DNA of 64,000 nucleotides from Bacteroidales bacterium (GTDB taxonomy: Bacteria; Bacteroidota; Bacteroidia; Bacteroidales; UBA932): assembly GCA_017477245.1 (NCBI GenBank), contig JAFUWY010000014.1:30163-94162 (forward strand), written 5' to 3'. Positions 16,805 to 26,097 of this stretch are shown here, piece by piece (within the stretch, counting starts at the first letter, position 1; every line of letters begins with the position of its first letter). The notes beneath the pieces were generated by a model. It searched no databases. It had not been told where the DNA came from and was given only the letters and a program-made list of their open reading frames with translations. Position numbers and translations under genes: made by a program.

Positions 16805-16826
16805 GCGATCGCTGATCATCAGCGTG

Positions 16827-16870
16827 TTACGAAACAACCTTCGGAGAATTCTCCGAAGGTTGTTTCGTAA
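16827..16870. repeat. Perfect 44-bp palindrome, family member A
   Basis: Two 22-nt arms are perfect complements, with core ACCTTCGGAG and centre GAATTC. The outer half TTACGAA and core ACCTTCGGA are shared with the element at 50037-50084. It lies between the convergent GH3 and DUF4249 genes. Confidence 0.85.
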
Positions 16871-16895
16871 ATGCCTGACAATCAATGCCGGCCCG

Positions 16896-17969
16896 TTACC
16901 AGTCCGGCCTGTCGATTTCCGGGAAGTCGATCTCGATAGGGGTGGCGGAGGCGACGGAGAGGAATCCGAGCCCACCCTCCACGTTGGACGGGAAAGTGAC
17001 CGGCTCCACGAGCAGGTAGTTGAACCCGTTGCGGTTCTTCTGCCGGTTGACGGCGCCCAGATAGGTCCAGGCCATCTCATCCAGCGCCAGCAGGCGGAGT
17101 GTGAGCGTACGGGTGCAGTGGTAGTGCCGGCGGTTCCATTCATCATCGCCGCCACCCCCGCGGTCGATCCAGCGGAGCGGCTCCGCGTCTGTGGAAAAGC
17201 GGACGTCGGCACCGCTCCCGGTGAAGAGGTGGTCGGAGAAGATCCTTGTCTTGTTCACCGGGGAGAATTCGAAGAGGAAGCCTGCATTCGTGTTGTAATA
17301 GCGGTCGATCACGGACTGCGGCGTATAGCCGTCATTCAGGATAGGATCTTCTCCCGGATCAAGGGACAGCTCTTGTCCGGAGACGTTCTCGTACGTGTCA
17401 ATATACATGCCAGGGGTAAAATCGAAGTCCGGGTCTTCGGGAAACGGATTCTGCTCCCGCCAGTAATAATCGATCTGTTCGTGCCACCGGTAGGAGAGCC
17501 GTAGCTGCCAGTAGTCCGGCTGGTCCGGCCGCCCCTGGACATGCAGTGTGAAATACATCCGGCCGTTCCGGGTGAGGGTGTCCACTATCGCGGGGAGGGG
17601 AGCCGGCGGGGCGACGGCCTGCGCTACGGCGCGGAGCCCTTCTCCTTCCGCTTCAATCCGCACCCGGTCGCCGGGTTGGATGGAGGCTTCGAAATGGTAC
17701 AGTGCGGAATTGTCCCGGACGGTCTCTTCCCGGGCCTGGATGGCGGAACCGTCTCCGACCGTGCAGCGGACCTGCGCTCCGTTCAGGGGCCGGTTGCCCT
17801 CCTGCGGGGAAGAGATGGCGAGGTATATGGTATGCTCCGTCTCATCCGTGGAGAGAAGGGCATTGAGGATGATCAGCTCGCCTTCCGTCTTGGGGAAGGG
17901 GATTTCCCGGCTGCAGGCGGACAGGACTGTCAGCAACAGGAGTGATATGGGGAGGATGCTTGTTCTCAT
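16896..17969 (-). CDS. DUF4249 lipoprotein, partner of the TonB receptor
   Basis: 357 residues. The ATG at 17969 gives MRTSILPISLLLLTVLSAC, a clear lipoprotein signal; longer upstream readings lack one. The rest fits DUF4249, a Bacteroidota outer-membrane-associated lipoprotein usually encoded directly after STN-containing TonB-dependent receptors. The receptor gene ends 4 nt upstream, so it is the last gene of the sigma-FecR-receptor-lipoprotein operon. A surface-exposed substrate-capture role is inferred from that context only. Confidence 0.87.
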   Translation of the reverse strand: MRTSILPISLLLLTVLSACSREIPFPKTEGELIILNALLSTDETEHTIYLAISSPQEGNRPLNGAQVRCTVGDGSAIQAREETVRDNSALYHFEASIQPGDRVRIEAEGEGLRAVAQAVAPPAPLPAIVDTLTRNGRMYFTLHVQGRPDQPDYWQLRLSYRWHEQIDYYWREQNPFPEDPDFDFTPGMYIDTYENVSGQELSLDPGEDPILNDGYTPQSVIDRYYNTNAGFLFEFSPVNKTRIFSDHLFTGSGADVRFSTDAEPLRWIDRGGGGDDEWNRRHYHCTRTLTLRLLALDEMAWTYLGAVNRQKNRNGFNYLLVEPVTFPSNVEGGLGFLSVASATPIEIDFPEIDRPDW

Positions 17970-17973
17970 TGTT

Positions 17974-20631
17974 TCAGAATTTGCAGGTATAACTGACGGA
18001 AGGCAGGATGGGAAGGTAGGTGATGGCCTTGAGGTATTGCCGGGTCTGCTCGCCATCTTGGTAGTCCTGCCAGAGGACGACCAGGTCGGGTGTCCTGGCG
18101 TTATAGGCATTGTACAGGGTGAAGGTCCAGCAGGCTTCGTTGCCGCGGCGCGTGCGGCGGTGCAGGTTGAGGCCGAGGTTGAGCCGATGTGTAGGTGGCA
18201 GGCGGAAATTGTTACGCCCCTGGGTATAGTCTACCGTCTCTACGGTATGCCTCCACAGATAATCGCCGTGGTTGCGAGGCCCCGATGAATCATAGTCAGG
18301 GATCTGTGTCTGTCGCAGGGGGAGCGACGCCGCCCCGCCGGTGGCGAAGGTCCAGTTGGCGGTCATGTCCCAACGCTCGGAGAAGCGGTGGCTGACGGAG
18401 AGGCTGACCGTGTGGCGGCGGTCATATTTATCCGGGAACTCATGTCCTAGGTTGATGCTGCCGTCCGGGAAAATGCGTGTGCTCCTGGCGAGGGTGTAGG
18501 AGAGAGACCCGGTGGTCTTGCCGCGCGTACGCGCGGCATAAAACTCGATGCCGCGGGCGCGGCCCTGGCCGATGGAGACCTGTTCCTCCCAGCGGTTGTT
18601 GTTGAGGATGAGCAGCGAACCGTCCCGGTAGGCGAGCAGGTTGTCCATCCGCTTGAGGTATCCTTCGATGGAGAACTCCCAGTCTGGCAGGCCGTCCCAG
18701 TAGAGCCCGAGCGTATACTGGTCCGCCGTCACTGGCGGGATGTCCTCCGTGACCGGGGCCCACAGGTCCAGGGGCAGGGTGAGGGTGGAGGCGGTCAGCT
18801 GGTGGACGTACTGGGCCATCCGGGTATAGGCGGCTTTGACGGCCCAGCCTTCGCCCGGGGCATAGCGAAGCGAGAGGCGGGGCTGCAGCGAGAGATAATC
18901 CCGTCCTCGGGTACGGAACCACGCGAGATGGAGTCCGGGATTGACGGAGAACTGCTCGGAGAGCGCGATGTTGTCCTCGGCGTACACGAAACTCTCGGTG
19001 CCGGGATAATCGTCGTTGTCCACCAGGCGGTAGGCCTGCGGCTCCGTCCCTTCCTGATACTGCGTGGCATCCATCACGGCAGGGCGGTAGAGATGGTGGG
19101 TCCAGCCGGCGCCGAAACGGACCAGATGCTCCGGGACCGGCGTCCAGTCGAAGTCAGTCCGCAGGCTCCAGTCCCGGATGCCGGAGGCGTAGCGCAGGGA
19201 GAAGACCGACGGGTGATCCATGGCCGGGCGGACCAGCTCGTCGCTGTCAAAGTGCAGCCCCGTCCCGTAACGGTTGAAGGCTGCGGTGGTGCTGGCATGC
19301 AGGCGGCTGCCGAACAGGTGGTTCCAGCGCAGCGCTGCGACGGTGTTGCCCCAGTTCAGGCGCAGGGCGGAATGGTCTTCGCGGGTGGTAAAGGTGTCTC
19401 CCGCGTGGAGGTTCATCTCATAGCGGCCATCCATGACGAGGTGGTCATTGCCGTGGTACAGGATCAGGTGCATCCGGTCCCTGTCCCCGAGGATCCAGTT
19501 GAGCCGGGCGTTCAGGTCGTAATAGAAGAAGTTGACCTTCTCTTCCTGGTTCCGGAGTGCCAGGGCGAGGATCGGGCTGACCAGCAGGGAGTGCAGTGCA
19601 CGGGCGCTGACCGAATAGCTGAGCCGGTCCCGGATGATCGGGCCTTCGAGGTGGAAGCGTTCGCTGGTCGTGCCGATGGTGAAGGATCCTTCCGTTTGTC
19701 GGAGGTTGCCTTCGTTGGTTCGCACGTCCAGGACGCTGGAGATCCGGCCGCCGTAGCGGGCGGGAAAGGATCCCTTGTACAGGGTCACGTCCTTGATGGC
19801 TTCCGGCTGGAAAATGGAGAAGAGTCCCAGCATGTGGTCGATCCCGTAGAGGGGGATGCCGTCGAGCATCACGAGGTTCTCTTCTGCCCCGCCGCCCCGT
19901 ACGTGCAGTCCGGTGAAACCCTGCATGCCGGTCTGGATGCCGGGAAGCAACTGAAGGCTCTTCAGGACGTCGGCTTCTCCCAGCAAGGCTGGAGTGTCCA
20001 GGATCCGACGCAGGGGCACTTCCAGCGAGCCGGCATAGACGGACTGCAGGCCTGCGTCCTTGCGTTCAACGATGCGGGCGGCCGCCAGTTCGTTGTTGCC
20101 GGAAAGGGCAAAATTGAGGGTGGAGTCCCGCTGCAGGTCAATGGCTATATCCTGTTGACTGAAGCCCAGATGCGATACCTTGAACTGGTAGTTGCCGGCC
20201 GGCAGCGTCAGGGAATAGAAACCGAATTCGTTGGTGACGGTGCCGACCGTCCCGGTGAGGATGCCGGCCCCGATCAGGGTCTCGCCCGAAGCGGCGTCGG
20301 TGATGTGGCCGCTGAGGGTGACGCGGCGGACCCGGGGAGCGGCCTGGCATGCAGGTGCGGCTTTCAGGATCACGCTGCGGCCGCGGACCTGCCAGGCGAT
20401 GCCGCTGTCCGTGAAGATCCGGTCGAGCGCCTCTTCGAGCGACAGGGTAGCGGGGAGTTCGACCCCGGCTGTCTCCCGCCCGACCGCATCGGCCAGGGCG
20501 GCGTCGTAGACGAAGCGCACGCCGTAGCGGTCGCGGAGCCGTGCCAGGGCGGCGTCGGGGGCGGTCTGGGCGTACAGGTCGGATACGACAAGATGCAATA
20601 GTAGTATGAAAATGCTTATTATCTTCTTCAT
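17974..20631 (-). CDS. TonB-dependent outer-membrane receptor with STN domain
   Basis: 885 residues with a signal peptide 1-21 (ends DLYAQ). It then has a secretin/TonB short N-terminal (STN) signalling domain (about 24-92) and a carboxypeptidase-regulatory-like beta-sandwich (about 104-185). A TonB plug follows (LLGEADVLKSLQLLPGIQ, VRGGGAEENLVMLDGIPLYG), then a 22-strand-type barrel ending in the aromatic terminus CKF. The STN domain would contact the FecR protein encoded 8 nt upstream and signal substrate binding to the ECF sigma factor. The substrate is unknown; a siderophore or an oligomer is possible. Confidence 0.93.
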   Translation of the reverse strand: MKKIISIFILLLHLVVSDLYAQTAPDAALARLRDRYGVRFVYDAALADAVGRETAGVELPATLSLEEALDRIFTDSGIAWQVRGRSVILKAAPACQAAPRVRRVTLSGHITDAASGETLIGAGILTGTVGTVTNEFGFYSLTLPAGNYQFKVSHLGFSQQDIAIDLQRDSTLNFALSGNNELAAARIVERKDAGLQSVYAGSLEVPLRRILDTPALLGEADVLKSLQLLPGIQTGMQGFTGLHVRGGGAEENLVMLDGIPLYGIDHMLGLFSIFQPEAIKDVTLYKGSFPARYGGRISSVLDVRTNEGNLRQTEGSFTIGTTSERFHLEGPIIRDRLSYSVSARALHSLLVSPILALALRNQEEKVNFFYYDLNARLNWILGDRDRMHLILYHGNDHLVMDGRYEMNLHAGDTFTTREDHSALRLNWGNTVAALRWNHLFGSRLHASTTAAFNRYGTGLHFDSDELVRPAMDHPSVFSLRYASGIRDWSLRTDFDWTPVPEHLVRFGAGWTHHLYRPAVMDATQYQEGTEPQAYRLVDNDDYPGTESFVYAEDNIALSEQFSVNPGLHLAWFRTRGRDYLSLQPRLSLRYAPGEGWAVKAAYTRMAQYVHQLTASTLTLPLDLWAPVTEDIPPVTADQYTLGLYWDGLPDWEFSIEGYLKRMDNLLAYRDGSLLILNNNRWEEQVSIGQGRARGIEFYAARTRGKTTGSLSYTLARSTRIFPDGSINLGHEFPDKYDRRHTVSLSVSHRFSERWDMTANWTFATGGAASLPLRQTQIPDYDSSGPRNHGDYLWRHTVETVDYTQGRNNFRLPPTHRLNLGLNLHRRTRRGNEACWTFTLYNAYNARTPDLVVLWQDYQDGEQTRQYLKAITYLPILPSVSYTCKF

Positions 20632-20639
20632 AGCTTAAG

Positions 20640-21533
20640 TTATTTGATGTAGATGGTGAGGTCAAGGGCTTCCTCGATGAGTCCGAGGATTTCGCGAAGG
20701 TCCGTGCCTTCGAATTCGCCGGTCAGGCGCCGGTCGGGCTGGTCCGTGGAGAGATCCTTGCCGAACTGGGCGGAGAGTTCCTGCAGGACTGCGGAGAGCG
20801 GCGTGTCCTCGTAGCGGAAGAGGTGGGAGGCCCAGGCGGCGGGATTGGCCGTCTGCGGCTCGCAGAGGACCGGCCGCGCCGCTCCGGCGGCGAGTTCGGC
20901 GTGCATGCCGCGGGTCAGCACGATGCCGTCCTGCTCGCGGACGGGGAGTCCCTTGCGGTGGCCGCGGCCCTGCCTGCGGCCGTCCGGGGCATGGGCGAAG
21001 AGCACGCGGCCGTCCACGACGTCCACGGCCGTGCCGTCCGCCGTCGTCTCCACCTGGAAACGCGTGCCCAGGACGCGCACGAGCCCTTGTGCCGCCGTGA
21101 TCTCGAAGGGCAGGTCCGCATCGTGCTCCACGGCGAAGTAGACCTTGCCGTCCATCCGGACCGTGCGCCCGTTCCGGCCGAAGCCGCGGCTGCGGAAGCG
21201 GAGGGTGGAGCCCGGCGCCAGGGTGGCCTCCGTGCGGTCGGGCAGGATGATGGTCTGTGCGGCGGCAGCCTGCGGGACCGTGGTCCAGGCGCTGCGCTCG
21301 AAAAGGAAGATGCCGAGTGCCAGTGCGGCGAAGGCGCCGGTGAGGGCGAGGGCGTAGCCCCAGGTCACCGGTCTGCCGGCCGGCCGGGCCGGATAGCGGC
21401 GGCCGCCGATGCGACCGCGCCGGCGCAGGCCGTGGGCCCGGCTGAACTGCCGCCAGGCGCTGGCCGTGTCGAATCGCCCGGCTTGGAAGAACCGGGCCAC
21501 GAAAGCGAGTTGTCCGTCTTGGATTTCTTTCAT
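20640..21533 (-). CDS. FecR family anti-sigma regulator
   Basis: 297 residues. The N-terminal cytoplasmic part is short, one transmembrane helix spans about 57-78 (WGYALALTGAFAALALGIFLF), and a periplasmic FecR domain follows (RTVRMDGKVYFAVEHDADLPF, VLGTRFQVET). The C-terminus is a DUF4974-type domain (residues about 235-297). It is expected to hold the ECF sigma factor inactive until the TonB receptor's STN domain signals. It lies between the sigma gene (70 nt gap) and the receptor gene (8 nt gap). Confidence 0.92.
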   Translation of the reverse strand: MKEIQDGQLAFVARFFQAGRFDTASAWRQFSRAHGLRRRGRIGGRRYPARPAGRPVTWGYALALTGAFAALALGIFLFERSAWTTVPQAAAAQTIILPDRTEATLAPGSTLRFRSRGFGRNGRTVRMDGKVYFAVEHDADLPFEITAAQGLVRVLGTRFQVETTADGTAVDVVDGRVLFAHAPDGRRQGRGHRKGLPVREQDGIVLTRGMHAELAAGAARPVLCEPQTANPAAWASHLFRYEDTPLSAVLQELSAQFGKDLSTDQPDRRLTGEFEGTDLREILGLIEEALDLTIYIK

Positions 21534-21603
21534 CTCTCAAATCATTTTCTGCATCCAAGACGGAAAGGTCCCGAAATAGTACCACTGCCTTCTCCCGAAA
21601 AAA

Positions 21604-22128
21604 TCATACGGCAGGCAGGGTGAAGAAGAAGAGGAGGAAATCCAGGATCCGGTCCGCTTCGGCGCGCAGCGCCTGCAGCGCCCGGCTGATCTGGTTGCGG
21701 ACCGTATGGACGGACAGGCCCTTCTCCCGGGCGATCTGCTCGTAGGTCATGCCGTCGCGCTTGCTCATCAGCAGGAGCTCGCGCCGGCCGCGGGGGAGTT
21801 TCCCGACCGCCTCCCAGAGGCGGGCTTCCAGGGCGGAGCGCTCGATCGCCTGTTCGTCGGAGATCTCCCCTTCGAGATCTTCCGGGCGGACCGGCGCCTC
21901 TTTCCGCCCCAGGCTGCGGAGCCGGTCGATGCAGCGGTTACGCACCATGGCGTAGAGGTAGGCTTTCTGCGAGGCGGGATCCGCCGGCTTCTCCAGGAGG
22001 GCGGCGAAGCTGTCCTGGACCACGTCTTCGGACGCTGCCGCATCCTTGAGATAATGCAGCGCGTACAGGCACAGCGGCCGGTAGTAGCGGCTGAAGAGCG
22101 TGCGGATATCGTCTGTCCGGTTGTCCAT
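21604..22128 (-). CDS. ECF sigma factor (FecI-like)
   Basis: 174 residues with region 2 (LYALHYLKDAAASEDVVQDS) and region 4 helix-turn-helix (MTYEQIAREKGLSVHTVRNQ). It would direct RNA polymerase to its own receptor operon. ATG 22128 (MDNRTDDIRTLF) is preferred to a TTG 9 nt upstream: that codon overlaps the -7 box, and a full promoter (TTTG 22163-22166, 20 nt, TACCTTTG 22135-22142) ends 6 nt before the ATG. It is first in the four-gene signalling operon. Confidence 0.93.
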   Translation of the reverse strand: MDNRTDDIRTLFSRYYRPLCLYALHYLKDAAASEDVVQDSFAALLEKPADPASQKAYLYAMVRNRCIDRLRSLGRKEAPVRPEDLEGEISDEQAIERSALEARLWEAVGKLPRGRRELLLMSKRDGMTYEQIAREKGLSVHTVRNQISRALQALRAEADRILDFLLFFFTLPAV

Positions 22129-22134
22129 CGTGCG

Positions 22135-22166
22135 CAAAGGTACGACAAATAACGGATGGAGTCAAA
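22135..22166 (-). promoter_or_regulatory. Promoter of the ECF sigma / FecR / TonB operon
   Basis: On the minus strand: TTTG, 20 nt, TACCTTTG. The ATG follows after only 6 nt, so the mRNA is predicted to be leaderless. Confidence 0.7.
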
Positions 22167-22249
22167 ATAATTCGTATATTGGGATTCGAAACCGGGCTTG
22201 TTGGTTATTATTGTGTAGAACTTATTTGTTAAATCATTTTATTATCAAT

Positions 22250-24319
22250 ATGAAAAGAATTATTGTGTGCGCGCTGGCCCTGTTGGCCTTCTTCCCGGTC
22301 CTCCGGGCGGACGAAGGCATGTGGCTGCCGGTGCTGATCTCCCAGCGGATCGAGGATATGCAGGCCCACGGCTTCCGGCTGACCGCCGAAGACGTGTACA
22401 GTGTCAACCAGGCATCCCTCAAGGACGCCGTCGTCCTGTTCGGCGGCGGCTGTACGGGCGAGGTCGTCTCGCGCGACGGCCTGCTCTTTACCAACCACCA
22501 TTGCGGCTACGGCCAGATCCAGCAGCACTCCAGCGTGGAGCACGACTACCTCAAGGACGGTTTCTGGGCGATGAGCCGGGAGGAAGAACTTCCCAACCGG
22601 GGCCTGACCGTGAGCTTCCTCCAGCGGATGGAAGAGGTCACCGCGCAGGTCCTCAAGGGATATGAGCCCTCGATGAGCGAAGCGCAGCGCGACTCGATTG
22701 TGCGCGTCAACTCCGCCGCGATCACCAAGAGCATCGTCAATCCCGACAAGGGGATCCGCGCCAATGTGGAGGCCCTCTACTACGCCAACCAGTACTTCCT
22801 GTTCGTCTACAAGGTCTACCGCGACGTCCGCCTGGTCGGCGCGCCGCCCTCCTCGATCGGCAAGTTCGGCGGTGACACCGACAACTGGATGTGGCCCCGG
22901 CACACCGGCGACTTCTCCATCTTCCGCATCTATGCGGGCAAGGACAACGAGCCGGCCGACTACTCGCCGGACAATGTCCCTTACCAGCCGAAGCGCTTCT
23001 TCACCATCTCCCGCGCCGGTGTCAAGGAAGGGGATTTCACCTTCGTCTACGGCTGCCCGGGCAGCACCAAGGAGTACGTGACCTCGGACGAGGTCCGCTA
23101 TGTCGGCGAGGTCTCCGACCCGCAGAAGATCGCCCTGCGCACCCTGCGCCTGGACATCCAGAAGAAGTACATGTCCCAGGACCAGGCCGTCCGCATCCAG
23201 TACTCCTCCAAGAACGCCTCCGTCTCCAACGCCTGGAAGAAATGGCAGGGCGAGGCGAAGGGGCTCGCGCGCCGCGGCACCGTCGCCTCCAAGAAGGAGT
23301 TCGAGCGCTATTTCCGCGCCTGGTCGCGCACCAATCAGTATGATGGCCTGCTGGACCGCATCTCCGCCCTGTACGAGAAGCGGAATCCTTATTACCGTGC
23401 CTACGAGTATTACACCGAGACGGTCCGCACCATCGAGCTGCTCTCGTTCGCCAGCAACGTCCGCACGGCCCTCACGGCCGGCCGGCCCGTGGCCGACGTG
23501 GCGGAGCGCTTCTTCAAGGACTACTTCCAGCCGATCGACGAGGAGATCTTCGTGGCGGTGATGGATGCCTTCGACAAGCAGATGGATCCGGCCTTCAAGC
23601 CGGCCTGGTTCAAGGACAAACTGGCCGCCTACGGCAGCCTGGCCGCCTGGCGCGACGACCTGTACGCCCGTTCGCTGTTCACGGACAAGGCCCGGGTGCT
23701 GGCGCTCACCAAGGACGACCTGAAGAAGATCGACGCCGACCCGGCCTGGGAGATGTACGACGCGTTCTATCAGTGGTACCGCGCCGACCTTCAGCCCGTG
23801 ATCACGGAGGTGACCCGGGACATCAACCTGGCTTACCGCGAATACATGAAGGCCCAGATGGAGTTCCAGCCCGACAAGGCCTTCTATCCGGATGCCAACA
23901 TGACCCTGCGCGTCGCCTACGGCAAGGTCGCCGGCTACAGCCCTTCGGATGCGGTCTATTATTCTCCGGTGTCCACCCTCAAGGGCATCATCGAGAAGGA
24001 TGATCCCAACATCTTCGACTACGACATCCCGCAGGCGCTGCGTGACATCTATGCCGAGGGCGGCCACGACGACCAGCCGGTCTGCTTCCTGGCCACGAAC
24101 CACACCTCGGGCGGCAACTCCGGCAGCCCGGTGATCAATGCCGACGGCCATCTCATCGGCATCAATTTCGACCGTGTGTGGGAAGGGACGATGAGCGACC
24201 TCGCCTTCGATCCGGACTTCTGCCGCAACATCTCCCTGGACATCCGCTACCTGCTCTTCGTCGTCGAGCACATCGGCCATGCCACCTGGCTCTTCGACGA
24301 GATGCGCTTCGCGGAATAG
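22250..24319 (+). CDS. dpp11: Asp/Glu-specific dipeptidyl-peptidase 11 (S46 family)
   Basis: 689 residues with a signal peptide (MKRIIVCALALLAFFPVLRA). Trypsin-like S46 catalytic residues are visible: H84 in TNHHCGY, D221 in RHTGDF and S624 in GGNSGSP. R642 in NFDRVWEG lies 18 residues after the serine, where Porphyromonas DPP11 has its acidic-residue-recognising Arg and DPP7 has Gly. Cleavage after penultimate Asp or Glu is therefore likely. It would supply dipeptides to the cell from the periplasm. ATG 22250 begins the signal peptide. The convergent acyl-CoA ligase ends 3 nt downstream. Confidence 0.93.
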   Translation: MKRIIVCALALLAFFPVLRADEGMWLPVLISQRIEDMQAHGFRLTAEDVYSVNQASLKDAVVLFGGGCTGEVVSRDGLLFTNHHCGYGQIQQHSSVEHDYLKDGFWAMSREEELPNRGLTVSFLQRMEEVTAQVLKGYEPSMSEAQRDSIVRVNSAAITKSIVNPDKGIRANVEALYYANQYFLFVYKVYRDVRLVGAPPSSIGKFGGDTDNWMWPRHTGDFSIFRIYAGKDNEPADYSPDNVPYQPKRFFTISRAGVKEGDFTFVYGCPGSTKEYVTSDEVRYVGEVSDPQKIALRTLRLDIQKKYMSQDQAVRIQYSSKNASVSNAWKKWQGEAKGLARRGTVASKKEFERYFRAWSRTNQYDGLLDRISALYEKRNPYYRAYEYYTETVRTIELLSFASNVRTALTAGRPVADVAERFFKDYFQPIDEEIFVAVMDAFDKQMDPAFKPAWFKDKLAAYGSLAAWRDDLYARSLFTDKARVLALTKDDLKKIDADPAWEMYDAFYQWYRADLQPVITEVTRDINLAYREYMKAQMEFQPDKAFYPDANMTLRVAYGKVAGYSPSDAVYYSPVSTLKGIIEKDDPNIFDYDIPQALRDIYAEGGHDDQPVCFLATNHTSGGNSGSPVINADGHLIGINFDRVWEGTMSDLAFDPDFCRNISLDIRYLLFVVEHIGHATWLFDEMRFAE

Positions 24320-24322
24320 GGA

Positions 24323-25978
24323 TTATTTCCGCTGGTAGAGATAGCGCTTGATGCTGCGCTTGGGCGTACGCTCGAAGTCCTCCGGGAGGAATTCGAGCTT
24401 GCGCAGGCGCGCATAGTTGGGGAGTTCCTTGTTGACGACCGGCAGGCTGGCGTTGAGCAGGTTCTCGAGCTGATCCTTGTTCATGCCGTCCTGCTCGCCC
24501 TTGTGCCAGTCCGGGTAGATGAGGCCGGTCAGGCCGCCGTCTTCCTCGATAACCAGTGAATCCACCACATAGGCCAGGTTGTTGAGCACGCCTTCGATCT
24601 CTTCCGGGTAGATGTTCTGGCCGGAAGGCCCGAGGATCATGCACTTGGAGCGGCCGCGCAGGAACAGGTAGCCGTCCGCGTCGAGCACGCCCATGTCGCC
24701 GGTGCGGAACCATCCGTCGGGCGTCAGAGACTGCGCCGTGGCTTCCTCGTTCTTGAAGTAGCCCAGGAACACGTTGGCGCCGCGCACCTGCACTTCGCCC
24801 GGGATGCGGGCGGGATCTTCGGAGTCGATGCGGATCTCCATGTGGGGCGCAGCCTGGCCGCAGGAGAAGAGCTTGGTCTTGTCGAAGTGGGCGTAGGTGA
24901 TGATGGGGGCACATTCGGTCATGCCGTATCCGACCGTGAAGGGGAATTCGATCTTGCGGAAGAAGCGTTCGACCTCCGGGTTGAAGGCGGCTCCGCCGAT
25001 GATCACCTCCACGAACTTGCCGCCGAACGTGGCTACCAGTTCCTTGCAGATCTTCTTCTGCAGGAACTGGTCCACGATCGGCAGGCCGAACAGGATCCGG
25101 TGCTTGTCCAGGATAGGTTTTAGTTTGGATTTATAGATCTTTTCAATGATCAGCGGTACGGAGATGATGATGTCCGGCTTGATGTCCGCGAAGGCCTGCA
25201 TGATGATCTTGGGGCTCGGTACGCGGGTCAGGAAGTGGACGTGCATGCCGACGGTCATCTCGAAGAGGAATTCGAACATCATCCCGTACATGTGCGCGGA
25301 GGGGAGCATCGAGACGACGGTGCTCTCGCAGCCGAGCTCGGGCAGGGCGTAGTTGTGCGCGAAGTCGATGTTGGACCAGAGCGCCCGATAGGGGATCATC
25401 ACGCCCTTGGAGAATCCGGACGTGCCGGAGGTATAGTTGATGACGGCCAGTTCGTCCGGGCTGTCCACGTAGTAGTCCAGGTCCTCCGGACCGAAGTGGT
25501 CGGGGTATTTGCGGCCGAAGCTCTCGTTGAGATGCTCCCGGATGCTGCGAAGCTCTTCCGTGCAGGCATACAGGAACTTGAAGGTATTGATCTGTACGAC
25601 TACTTGAAGTTCGGGCATCTCGTCGATGAGCAGTCCTTCCCAGATCACGTCGTCCACGAAGAGGACCTTCGCCTCGGAATGGTTGACCAGGTAATGGATG
25701 TTGCCGGGCTTGAATTCGTGCAGGATGGGCACGGGCACGGCGCCGTAGGTCAGGGCGGCCAGGAAGCTCACGCCCCAGTTGGCCTGGTTGCGGGAGCAGA
25801 TGGCCACCTTGTCTCCCCGGAGCAGCCCGCACTGCTCGAAGGCGATGTGCAGTTTCTCGATGCGGCGGGCCACGTCCCCGTATTTAAGGGTGATGCCCTG
25901 GTAGTTGGACAGGGCCGGACGGTCCCAGTGCTTGCGGAAGCTCTCCTGGAGGAGAAGGTTGACGGATGTGAATTCCAT
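24323..25978 (-). CDS. AMP-dependent long-chain acyl-CoA ligase family
   Basis: 551 residues of the ANL superfamily. The phosphate-binding motif is INYTSGTSGFSKGV. VGYGMTECAP, the TGDMG motif, the LRGRSKCMIL hinge and the C-terminal catalytic Lys region (RTPKRSIKRYLY) are all present. It activates a carboxylic acid as acyl-AMP and acyl-CoA, probably a fatty acid. ATG 25978 (MEFTSVNLL) is chosen over an ATG at 26014, which would add a 12-residue polar extension next to the divergent regulator's promoter region. It is monocistronic and divergent from the AraC-type gene. Confidence 0.9.
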   Translation of the reverse strand: MEFTSVNLLLQESFRKHWDRPALSNYQGITLKYGDVARRIEKLHIAFEQCGLLRGDKVAICSRNQANWGVSFLAALTYGAVPVPILHEFKPGNIHYLVNHSEAKVLFVDDVIWEGLLIDEMPELQVVVQINTFKFLYACTEELRSIREHLNESFGRKYPDHFGPEDLDYYVDSPDELAVINYTSGTSGFSKGVMIPYRALWSNIDFAHNYALPELGCESTVVSMLPSAHMYGMMFEFLFEMTVGMHVHFLTRVPSPKIIMQAFADIKPDIIISVPLIIEKIYKSKLKPILDKHRILFGLPIVDQFLQKKICKELVATFGGKFVEVIIGGAAFNPEVERFFRKIEFPFTVGYGMTECAPIITYAHFDKTKLFSCGQAAPHMEIRIDSEDPARIPGEVQVRGANVFLGYFKNEEATAQSLTPDGWFRTGDMGVLDADGYLFLRGRSKCMILGPSGQNIYPEEIEGVLNNLAYVVDSLVIEEDGGLTGLIYPDWHKGEQDGMNKDQLENLLNASLPVVNKELPNYARLRKLEFLPEDFERTPKRSIKRYLYQRK

Positions 25979-26072
25979 GTCTTTTGTTCTGTTTTCGGCG
26001 GCAAAGTACTCCATTTTTCTTTAGATGTGCAAATAATGAGGAAGTATTGCGTAGTTTTTGTGTTATTTTTTC

Positions 26073-26080
26073 TACTTTTG
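26073..26080 (+). promoter_or_regulatory. -7-like box of the AraC-type regulator gene
   Basis: TACTTTTG, 17 nt before ATG 26098. Confidence 0.5.
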
Positions 26081-26097
26081 TAGAAAATTATACGCGT

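Noticed and set aside
17974-20631. SusC-type receptor of a polysaccharide locus
   Set aside because: The STN domain, FecR/ECF partners and a DUF4249 partner instead of SusD place it in the Fec-like class.
22250-24319. DPP7 rather than DPP11
   Set aside because: The specificity position 18 residues after the catalytic serine is Arg (NFDRVWEG), as in DPP11, not Gly as in DPP7.
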